The notes below the pieces were generated by a model. The model ran no database searches. It was given only the letters and a program-made list of their open reading frames with translations, and was not told the DNA's origin. The position numbers and the translations under genes were made by a program. A DNA stretch of 64,000 bases from JACKDX01 sp964640175 (lineage in GTDB: Bacteria; Myxococcota_A; Polyangia; Polyangiales; GCA-016699535). How positions within the stretch are numbered: the stretch's first letter is position 1; the number at the start of each line of letters is the position of its first letter. Positions 45,089 through 52,011 of this stretch are shown one piece after another. The stretch spans positions 4,850-68,849 of the forward strand of contig CAZXFW010000012.1 in assembly GCA_964640175.1 (NCBI GenBank), in the 5' to 3' direction.

Positions 45089-46315
45089 CTAATCGAAAGC
45101 CACTCTTCGCTCATCATAGCCATACGCCGTGGGCCGTAACTCAATCACGGTGTGTAGCGGCACATCGAGATGTGGGCACTCCCCCTGGGTTTTGCCCATA
45201 AGATAGCCATACAGCACACGGCTTACGGCTTGATGAGATACAATCATAATAGGATCACGTTGCCGTTCCAGCTCTGTGATCATCGGTTCAAGCCGTTGAA
45301 TAAGATCCGCATACGATTCGCCCCCAGGATAGCGGTAAGCGAATTTTTCTGATTTCCTGGCGGCATATTCCTCAGGCTGTCGGTGACGGATTTCTTCATA
45401 CGTCATACCTTCGCAAACGCCTGCATCAATTTCGTTGAGCAGCCGCCAACTGACCGTGGGCTGATGGATGTGCGTCACCGTTTGAACCGAACGTTTCAAC
45501 GTGCTCGTCCAGACAAGACAGGGCTTGGTCACGGGGCACTGCACGTTTAAAAACTCTGCCAAGGCCTTGGCATACCGCTTTCCTCGCTCACTCAGCTCCG
45601 AATCACCTCCCAAACGCTCAGCCACATTGTCCAAGCTTTCCCCGTGACGCGTCAGCCAAATCGGCCTTGGTGTGGTATGGATGTTCATCAGAAAATAGAC
45701 CACACGAGACGGAATGTATCCGCTAATATGATTGACCACCACTTGTTGACCTACATCGATCAGCTTGATGTAACTTAACTCAGCTTCATCGATGGCCTGA
45801 TAGGCACGTTCATAATGTGCAATGCGTGCTCTAAAGTCACGCACAGCGTTGGCTTCATCCATACCGATATAATCAGGAGAACGAAGCTTGGTATCTCGAA
45901 TATTGGCTTCAATCACACGTTGATCTTCGCAGATAGACTCAATAAACACCGCGTGAGCACCCATGCGTTCACAACGTTCACGCACCATCCGTCGCCGTTC
46001 TTTTGTCGAGTTGGTGGCATCGTAAATCGCAATCCTGCCTTCGGAGCGCAGCCAAGACTCAACGTCCGATAACGCCGAGCGCGCCAACTGCTCCCGTTGC
46101 GCTAAGCCCTGGGCATTGTCATGGCTGAAAAATTCGTGAGTTTGATGGCCTCCAAGCTGCTCTCGTCGGTAGTCACCCACATTGAAAACACGCGTTTGAT
46201 ACCCCAACCAACTTAAGTAGCGGGAGACTTTCTGAGCAATGTGAGTCTTGCCACGCGCAGGCAAGCCCACCATCACGAAAACTAAGGGTTTTAGGTTTGG
46301 AGCATCCGGAAGCAC
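45089..46315 (-). CDS. Bifunctional 6-phosphofructo-2-kinase / fructose-2,6-bisphosphatase
   Basis: 408 aa, GTG start. The N-terminal kinase has P-loop VMVGLPARGKTHIAQKVSRY and IYDATNSTKERR. The C-terminal histidine phosphatase has LTRHGESLDNVAERLGG (His nucleophile), VWTSTLKRSVQT, the Glu in EIDAGVCEGMTYEEI, YPGGESYADLIQRLEPMI and SHQAVSRVLYGYLMG. These are strikingly close to animal/fungal PFKFB enzymes, which make and destroy fructose 2,6-bisphosphate. Both catalytic centres look intact. Such enzymes are uncommon in bacteria, so a fructose-2,6-bisphosphate signal controlling glycolysis is inferred. Confidence 0.88.
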   Translation of the reverse strand: MLPDAPNLKPLVFVMVGLPARGKTHIAQKVSRYLSWLGYQTRVFNVGDYRREQLGGHQTHEFFSHDNAQGLAQREQLARSALSDVESWLRSEGRIAIYDATNSTKERRRMVRERCERMGAHAVFIESICEDQRVIEANIRDTKLRSPDYIGMDEANAVRDFRARIAHYERAYQAIDEAELSYIKLIDVGQQVVVNHISGYIPSRVVYFLMNIHTTPRPIWLTRHGESLDNVAERLGGDSELSERGKRYAKALAEFLNVQCPVTKPCLVWTSTLKRSVQTVTHIHQPTVSWRLLNEIDAGVCEGMTYEEIRHRQPEEYAARKSEKFAYRYPGGESYADLIQRLEPMITELERQRDPIMIVSHQAVSRVLYGYLMGKTQGECPHLDVPLHTVIELRPTAYGYDERRVAFD

Positions 46316-46335
46316 GCTCAGAGTCTACTCGATAG

Positions 46336-46368
46336 CCTCATTCGCAGACACAAATTCCTCATTCGCAG
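46336..46368. repeat. Two 12-bp direct repeats upstream of PFK-2/FBPase-2
   Basis: CCTCATTCGCAG occurs at 46336-46347 and 46357-46368, a 21-bp period (two helical turns). Just 21 bp upstream of the minus-strand PFK-2 start, it could be a tandem regulator-binding site. Also encodes a 14-codon minus ORF ending 4 nt before that start. Confidence 0.4.
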
Positions 46369-46448
46369 CTGTCTTGCTTTACCCCGAAGAGCGAACCGCA
46401 AAAGAAGGCGCTAAAAGCACATAGTTCTTGCTGCCACAGGAGCCACCT

Positions 46449-47939
46449 TCAGCCACGATAGCGGTGCAGATACTCTTTGAGTCGCAATTTGCGAAGCGTG
46501 GATGCTGAGCTCATATAGCGCACTTTGCCAAATATCGGGCGTTCTGGCCCCCACGGGCGGTCGTACCGACCGAGCACCCAGAAAATGCCGGAGTAAGAGT
46601 TGGGATCTCTACCATCGAGTGCATACTTGTTATTGAGCTCGAGCATGATTGACAAAGCTAGCTCAGGTGATGTGCTCCACTCCACTATCTTCTTTCCCCA
46701 CAGCATACGCATGTAGTTATGGATGTAACCGTCGACAATGAGCTGCCGCTGTGCAGCGTTCCAAACTGGATCGTGCGTTTGCGCGGCTTCGAACTCATTC
46801 AGCGTGTAAAGGTGCGCTCTTTTGTCGCTACCGTGCTGAGCGAGCGTTGACTTAGCCCACTGCGGCAACGATTCATACTGGTCATAGTCAGGTGTGGTCG
46901 CACACATGTTAAAGCCTAGCTCCCGCCATGTAACGAGTTCATCCAAGAAGGCTTCAGTGCTGGAGGGAAGCTTCCACCAACCACGCTTGCTGCCGTTGCC
47001 TCTGGTGTGGGCTTGCTCTAGAGACCAACCCGCATTGCCTGCAATTTCAGCGAAGATAAAATGGCTGGATACATGTCCAAAATGCAGCCACGGTGAGAGA
47101 TGACTGCTTGCCTCCTTATCAGGGTGATTGTGATGCTCTTCGTAAGCGTTTAACTTACTATCCAGAAACGTGCGAACACGTTGCAATCCTGCACTGAAGC
47201 CACCGATGCCTTCGGAGTGTGCTACGGCATGATTGATGTCAAGCTGGCTTTGTAATCCAGTGTCGCGTTTTAGCGCGTCTTTATCGATGCAAGGCCATCG
47301 CTGCGTGATGACTTCTGGCATATTGAATCGAGGTAACCGGATGCCTTCCAGAGGATTTGATTGCGGAAACACCGCGAGATGCGTATGCAGGTTGTTCTGC
47401 AAGAAGCGGCGGAAACTGTACGCTGTCTTAAACGTGTCTTTTGCTGCCCGCATGGGCAAAAGCCCGTTGGAATCTACGGCCTGCAGCTGCACCCCGAGCT
47501 TTTTTGCTGCTGCTTGCACCATCCGCGGCAGAAAGAAACACGGAAAATCATCTGTCACTATCAGACAAGCTTCTACTGCCAAAGTGGACAATAGTCCGCG
47601 ACCTTCCCCGATTCTGCGCTCAACATAAGGATAGTAGCAAACTGGGTAATGCTTGAAATGTTGGATGTGATCGCACATGCCGTCCATGACGAAGCGATGG
47701 AAGCGGTCGCTGGCCCAAGGGTAGTTGATCCGCAACGCCTCCAAAATAACCAGCGGTTTGTCCAGTGCCAGCGCTTGATTGACCGCCTGCTGCAACGCGA
47801 AGTTCCATCCTGGCCGCCGGCTGGCGATCATCCAATAAAGAACAAACTTGCCCTGTGGATTGATGGCAGCATCATTGCAGAACTGAATGCGTGTGTGAGG
47901 AATGGGTGCGCTCATGCCAGAGCCGCTTAGCTTAGCCAT
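46449..47939 (-). CDS. phr: Class II CPD photolyase
   Basis: 496 aa. Photolyase alpha/beta domain then the FAD-binding helical domain. Class II hallmarks: VLYWMIASRRPGWNFALQQA near the N-terminus, SHLSPWLHFGHVSSHFIFAE, ELVTWRELGFNMC, YIHNYMRMLWGKKIVEWS and DGRDPNSYSGIFWVLGRYD. Repairs cyclobutane pyrimidine dimers with FADH- and blue light. The start may be ATG 47939 or the Met at 47915. It lies in the loosely packed 46.4-50.7 kb stretch. Confidence 0.93.
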   Translation of the reverse strand: MAKLSGSGMSAPIPHTRIQFCNDAAINPQGKFVLYWMIASRRPGWNFALQQAVNQALALDKPLVILEALRINYPWASDRFHRFVMDGMCDHIQHFKHYPVCYYPYVERRIGEGRGLLSTLAVEACLIVTDDFPCFFLPRMVQAAAKKLGVQLQAVDSNGLLPMRAAKDTFKTAYSFRRFLQNNLHTHLAVFPQSNPLEGIRLPRFNMPEVITQRWPCIDKDALKRDTGLQSQLDINHAVAHSEGIGGFSAGLQRVRTFLDSKLNAYEEHHNHPDKEASSHLSPWLHFGHVSSHFIFAEIAGNAGWSLEQAHTRGNGSKRGWWKLPSSTEAFLDELVTWRELGFNMCATTPDYDQYESLPQWAKSTLAQHGSDKRAHLYTLNEFEAAQTHDPVWNAAQRQLIVDGYIHNYMRMLWGKKIVEWSTSPELALSIMLELNNKYALDGRDPNSYSGIFWVLGRYDRPWGPERPIFGKVRYMSSASTLRKLRLKEYLHRYRG

Positions 47940-48206
47940 CTTGTTGCAAGCTGCCTATACTTGCACATCCCAAAAGGGTGCCTAGAGATCAAAGACAAAG
48001 CCAGCACGAGAAAAGGGCCTCAAGTTATGCAGCTGCCAGCCACAAGCACCCGGGTCGTACAGCACTGCCCAAAACTGCCAACGCGGCCATTGCAGATGAG
48101 CTGCGGTTCCAATCCTGAACAGGACGCTCAACTCTTGACGGCGGAAAAACTGAGTTGCACATGGCTCAAAGCGTTCAAAAACCGGGTAATAAGCTTGGCG
48201 TAAGCG
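47940..48206. other. 267-bp intergenic stretch with no supported gene
   Basis: Lies between the phr start and the GH5-like stop. A short plus frame with ATG at 48027 reads MQLPATSTRVVQHC and ends at 48203, but it has no ribosome-binding site and matches nothing I know. The phr promoter should be here; no clear hexamers. Confidence 0.4.
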
Positions 48207-49475
48207 CTATAACTCCAGATCGGAACAGGTTAGCACCTTCAACGTTTGTGGATCCTGTTCAGTAATGAGATACTCTTGATCCGTCGAACGTCCAGGCTCG
48301 CCAATCATCCAAGGTAAGATAGCTATCCTCTCACTCGCTGCCGCTTCGGCTGCCCGGGCAAATACGATTGAGCGCTGGACATCTGTTTGAGTTTGTGCTT
48401 GCATGCCAATGCTCTTCCACCCCAACTCTTCTAACAACGAACCTCGGCTTCCGAGATCATCGACCAGGTTCGCCAAAGAACGGATACCTCGAGCAACCTC
48501 CAATCCCGCTGTGTTGGCTTTCTCTAGCGCTTCTTCAGAGGTAAGATCTGGAGCATCTAAGACCAGAGGATACTGATGCAATGTTAGAATATCAATTTCC
48601 GGAGCGGTTTCAGCAATGACGCGCATGTCTTCGCCGTGCTCCCCTTGATAGCCCGCACCTCCCCAAGCAATGAGCTGGGAAGCTCCGGCTCGGCGAACAA
48701 CTTCGCTCATGCGCTTGGCCCATGATGGCAATGGATTAGCCATGCCGCTGTCTGCATTGCAGGCAGCCACTTCGCACCGCGCTTCGTTGGTAATCTCCCA
48801 GGCAAAAATCGTGGGATCATTGCGGTAGGCACGCCCGTTGATAGAGTTTTCTCTATTGATCAGATAACTCACGTAGGCTATCTGGGCCCCAATCACAGGC
48901 TCGTGCCAATAGAATAACTCTCGTGGATAGCTTCCTTCAGAAGGCCATTGTTCTTGAGGAATGATCTCAGCCCACGCGTTCACAACATCGTGTGGGGATT
49001 CCGTAGCTCGCAGTGCCTGAGCAAGAACAGCACGCGCACCTCCAAAATCATCCCAGTGATTGCTTAGCACCAGAATTAGACGAACGCCTTGGCGTGCAGC
49101 AATGTCTAATAATTGATCGAGTTTTTGAAAGCCTTCCTCTCTTAGCTCGCCTGTTTCATCGCGCAGAATTGCTGGATTTGTGCTACCTTCGACGCCTTCA
49201 AAAAAGCCATTGGTCCGAATTACAGGCCGGCCAAGCTCTTTGGCTTTATGCATCACAGCGATGACTTCGTCCGTTCTGCCGAATCCAACATACTGCAAAA
49301 GAAAGTAACTATTGATGCCATTGGGCACCAGTGGCGTTTCGCCGAGGACAAACTCGCCTGCGCTATTGAGCTTCACCACACTCCGCGAAGCGTCAAGCTG
49401 TGCAGATGTGTCCCCACACAAAGGAAAGCGCGTTTCTTCAGAGTCTAACGCACAATTCACACCCAAACTCAACAC
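48207..49475 (-). CDS. GH5-family glycoside hydrolase, probable lipoprotein
   Basis: 422 aa counted from GTG 49475, but that leaves only seven residues before a lipobox-like LGVNC. The frame continues upstream through IKIGLGLLCVL, giving a proper signal if translation begins at ATT 49502 or CTG 49514, both non-standard. The barrel is GH5 (endo-mannanase-like): WEITNEARCE contains the acid/base Glu, ILTLHQYP is on a barrel strand, and LLEELGWKS holds the likely nucleophile. Substrate inferred to be a beta-mannan or glucan. Standing alone, next to the photolyase. Confidence 0.68.
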   Translation of the reverse strand: MLSLGVNCALDSEETRFPLCGDTSAQLDASRSVVKLNSAGEFVLGETPLVPNGINSYFLLQYVGFGRTDEVIAVMHKAKELGRPVIRTNGFFEGVEGSTNPAILRDETGELREEGFQKLDQLLDIAARQGVRLILVLSNHWDDFGGARAVLAQALRATESPHDVVNAWAEIIPQEQWPSEGSYPRELFYWHEPVIGAQIAYVSYLINRENSINGRAYRNDPTIFAWEITNEARCEVAACNADSGMANPLPSWAKRMSEVVRRAGASQLIAWGGAGYQGEHGEDMRVIAETAPEIDILTLHQYPLVLDAPDLTSEEALEKANTAGLEVARGIRSLANLVDDLGSRGSLLEELGWKSIGMQAQTQTDVQRSIVFARAAEAAASERIAILPWMIGEPGRSTDQEYLITEQDPQTLKVLTCSDLEL

Positions 49476-49506
49476 GCAAAGGAGCCCTAATCCGATTTTA
49501 ATGCTG

Positions 49507-49767
49507 CTATCCAGTGTGCACCTCGTTCATGACCGCAAGAGCAGAGAGTAGTGATGCGCTTGAGATTAAGCAATGTTTGCTGTCGAGACACAGAATGATC
49601 GATGGCGTGCAGATAGTCTGCAAGCGTAAAGCCATCACGCCTTTTGGCGAGAGCTTGCGCACCGCTTCCTTCTTGAACGTTTCTACCACCGTTTCACCAT
49701 CACTGACCACCTTCCTACGTGCTTTTAGCACCTTCTTGTGCGGTCCGCTTTTCGGGGTAAGGCTCAC
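49507..49767 (-). CDS. Unidentified 86-codon ORF, possible gene remnant
   Basis: GTG-initiated frame of 86 codons; codons stay open 18 further upstream. The N-terminal half is basic (KSGPHKKVLKARRKVVSDGE, then VVETFKKEAVRKLSPKG), the rest hydrophobic. No family recognised and no good start signal. It could be the decayed 3' end of a gene, as the stop precedes the GH5-like gene directly. Confidence 0.3.
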   Translation of the reverse strand: MSLTPKSGPHKKVLKARRKVVSDGETVVETFKKEAVRKLSPKGVMALRLQTICTPSIILCLDSKHCLISSASLLSALAVMNEVHTG

Positions 49768-49876
49768 AACATCTAGATACTGCTTGCAAACTTGAAGCCT
49801 CCAATGTGAACACGTTGTTCACTAGTAAGGTACCCTCCAGCCTTCCGTTACCCGAAGGTGCACTTACCTGTCAGGT

Positions 49877-49938
49877 GCGCGCAGCGGCGGAGGAGGTCCG
49901 CGAGCAAAAGCGCAGCGGAAACCGCCGCGTTAAGCAGC
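49877..49938. repeat. 62-bp dispersed structured repeat, copy A
   Basis: Matches copy B (59581-59642) at 58 of 62 positions with no gap. It starts GCGCGCAGCGGCGGAGGA and ends CCGCCGCGTTAAGCAGC. GCGGCGG near the start pairs with CCGCCGC near the end, and inner TCCGC pairs with GCGGA, so a long hairpin forms. Three of the four differences are in the AAA/GGG loop. It lies in the 578-bp gene-poor gap before higA. Confidence 0.75.
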
Positions 49939-50053
49939 ACCGATCAGATGAGAACAAAATCGACCGTCTGCGTTAGATAAGCCTACGAGACCTACACAGG
50001 ACGCCTACCCGCCCTATGACAAGCACTTACAAGCGTAGAGCGGAGGGCTTGTG

Positions 50054-50323
50054 TTACGCGGCGCGCTTCTTACTGGCACGATCGAGATCGTAGGTGGCCT
50101 GAAGGTTCATCCACAACCTGGCCGATGTACCCAGCACTTCAGCGAGATCCAAAGCAGCCTCTGCGGTAACACCGCGTTTGCGGTGGATAAACTCGCTAAG
50201 CCTTGCTCGCGTCCAGCCGACTTTTTCTGCAAACTCAGTCTGTGTCATCCCAGCAGGCACCAGGAATTCTTCCAGCAGTATTTCGCCAGGATGAAAAGGA
50301 TTGCGTGGCGCCTTCATATTCAC
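50054..50323 (-). CDS. higA: HigA-type antitoxin, XRE family
   Basis: 89 aa, GTG start with AGGAAGG. HTH_3 domain: NPFHPGEILLEEFLVPAGMT, then QTEFAEKVGWTRARLSEFI as the DNA-recognition helices and RGVTAEAALDLAEVLGTSAR. Typical short HigA/VapI family ending in a dimerisation helix. It neutralises HigB and represses the operon. Located 15 nt downstream of the disrupted higB frame; the antitoxin itself is intact. Confidence 0.88.
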   Translation of the reverse strand: MNMKAPRNPFHPGEILLEEFLVPAGMTQTEFAEKVGWTRARLSEFIHRKRGVTAEAALDLAEVLGTSARLWMNLQATYDLDRASKKRAA

Positions 50324-50338
50324 ATCCTTCCTGCTGCA

Positions 50339-50632
50339 TCACTTGTGGTAATCCACAACTTGAACCTCAAAGGCATCACCCTGCTGCCAACGAAAGATGA
50401 TTCGCCACTGTTGATTAATCCGAATGCCATGGAAGCCTTGCCAGTTGCCTTTAAGCAGCTCGAGACGATTGCCTGGTGGAATGCGCAAATCCTTGAGCTC
50501 GTGTGCGTCCCCCAAGCACAAAAGTTTTCGGCGCGTCGCGCGGTAGAGCTCGGGGGAGAAAGATCTCGTATATCAGGTTTGGCGATCTTCATACAAATCC
50601 TCCGCAAGTTTGTTGCCAAAGCTGCGTATCAC
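50339..50632 (-). pseudogene. higB: HigB-type toxin with an in-frame TGA at codon 20
   Basis: A continuous HigB frame from GTG 50632 reads MIRSFGNKLAEDLYEDRQT, then TGA (50573-50575), then YTRSFSPELYRATRRKLLCL, and onward through PPGNRLELLKG, FHGIRINQQWRIIFRW and VVDYHK to the stop at 50339-50341. Both sides match the same family without a frameshift, so a single nonsense change (CGA, TGG, AAA or similar to TGA) is the simplest view. HigB is a RelE-fold mRNA endonuclease. Without read-through the toxin would be inactive. The first GTG abuts the promoter repeat. Confidence 0.75.
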
Positions 50633-50667
50633 TTTATCAGTATACGATAAAACAGTAATTTCAGCAA
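50633..50667 (-). promoter_or_regulatory. higBA promoter with operator-like inverted repeat
   Basis: On the minus strand TTGCTG (50667-50662), 17-bp spacer, TATACT (50644-50639). The inverted repeat TTTATC...GATAAA (arms at 50651-50646 and 50638-50633) spans the -10. Such a dyad over the -10 is where HigA repressors bind. The predicted transcription start would fall at about the first codon, so higB might be leaderless. Confidence 0.55.
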
Positions 50668-50686
50668 GCTCACGAAGAGCCTCTCC

Positions 50687-52006
50687 TCATTCGTTGGCGT
50701 CTTCGAGCCCCGCTAATAACTGGAGCAACGCATCGGCTCGAATGCCGTACGTGTACCCTTGGCTCAGCCGATCATCGCCCCGAATTCCCGTCACCAACGC
50801 ACCCAGGGTTGCCGAGTGAACTCCCACCACCAGCCCCGAAGTATTAAACACCGGGCTGCCTCCTGCGGAGGAAGGAAGTACCGTCGCGTACTCAATAAGC
50901 TCCAAAGGCATGTGATCTTTAGTGGGGGACTGATACACCCGCTGAGCACTCGCGGCATACACCTGAGCTCCATAACAACTCTGGCGTACGGTTTCTCCTG
51001 TCATGCCAAAAAGCCACAGTCGCTCGTGTTTGCTCAGAGAATCCAGATGTTGCACTCCTGCAAGCGCAACTTGATCAAGCACGCCGCGATCAATCTGCAC
51101 AATGCCGACATCTGCAGAAGGCTCAATTCCCTCTAACATAAATCCTGGATGCCTCCACATACGAACGATGGCTGCTTGGATGCCGTTTTTTTCATCGCAC
51201 GATGTCGCCTGAAATTTGGACCCACGTTGAGCCGCTTTTTCGATAGCCACGAGACAGTGCGCCGCCGTTGCAAGCAAATCCGGACGAACTGCAAACGCTG
51301 TGCATACCGCCCGTTCTTGCCCTTCAGAGGGTTGTTCAACCAACGCATACAGTGCGCGTTGAAATTGCATTTTAATTTCTTCAGCGCTCATCGCTCCGAC
51401 ATTCGCAACGCTCACGCCGCCTTGAACATCCACGGAAGTCCGATTGGAGCCATGTCGTGCTCGAAACACAAACCACGCCCCGAGACCCACAAAGACCAAC
51501 ACCACCATCAGCCACAACCACGCCTTAGAAAACGTTTGCTTTCTTGAAGGGGCCTCAGAAAGAGGCCGCTCACTGGGCAACGCTTCTTTAGGACTCCTGT
51601 CTATGGCGATGGTGGGTGCATCCACATCGTAGGCACCGGAGAGTTCCTCTTCGGTGTGAAGTCCGTGCGTTACTTCCGCCTCAGGATCACCAGCGTTTTC
51701 CACAATTTCCACCGTAGCCCTGGGTCCACCCACTCCAAACTCGATCTCATCGCCATGGCTCAGTCGTACTTCCTGGATGGGTTGCCCATTCACCAGCGTT
51801 CCATTGCGGCTACCCACATCCACAAGAATGTATTCTTCACCGTTTTGCCGGATCTCCGCGTGGCGCCCAGAGGCATCCAAATCACCTTTGGGATCAAATG
51901 CCACGTCACTGCCTGGAAGACGTCCAATGCGTATCACAGGTTGGTCAAAGCCGAGAACGCGGCCTGCATGAACTCCAAACGTTTGTCGAAGTCGCAGCAT
52001 CGCCAT
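50687..52006 (-). CDS. FHA-domain protein with TM and trypsin-like domain
   Basis: 439 aa. FHA domain (about 20-110: VIRIGRLPGSDVAFDP, GRHAEIRQ, VDVGSRNGTLVNG), a linker, a membrane helix (about 165-185) and a trypsin-like domain (about 215-430). His is in LLATAAHCLV, Asp in PSADVGIVQID. The nucleophile site, normally GNSGGP or GSSGSP, reads SSAGGSPVF, so the serine is displaced or missing; activity is doubtful. FHA binds phospho-Thr. First position downstream of the PP2C gene, 5 nt apart, so the cassette links phospho-recognition to a membrane protease-like module. Confidence 0.75.
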   Translation of the reverse strand: MAMLRLRQTFGVHAGRVLGFDQPVIRIGRLPGSDVAFDPKGDLDASGRHAEIRQNGEEYILVDVGSRNGTLVNGQPIQEVRLSHGDEIEFGVGGPRATVEIVENAGDPEAEVTHGLHTEEELSGAYDVDAPTIAIDRSPKEALPSERPLSEAPSRKQTFSKAWLWLMVVLVFVGLGAWFVFRARHGSNRTSVDVQGGVSVANVGAMSAEEIKMQFQRALYALVEQPSEGQERAVCTAFAVRPDLLATAAHCLVAIEKAAQRGSKFQATSCDEKNGIQAAIVRMWRHPGFMLEGIEPSADVGIVQIDRGVLDQVALAGVQHLDSLSKHERLWLFGMTGETVRQSCYGAQVYAASAQRVYQSPTKDHMPLELIEYATVLPSSAGGSPVFNTSGLVVGVHSATLGALVTGIRGDDRLSQGYTYGIRADALLQLLAGLEDANE

Positions 52007-52011
52007 AGTCC

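Noticed and set aside
46316..46448. Small 25-aa gene after the photolyase gene
   Set aside because: Its GTG lies inside the photolyase 3' end, has no ribosome-binding site, and the product matches nothing.
47961..48203. 80-codon plus-strand ORF between phr and the GH5-like gene
   Set aside because: No ribosome-binding site or recognisable product; kept only as an intergenic note.
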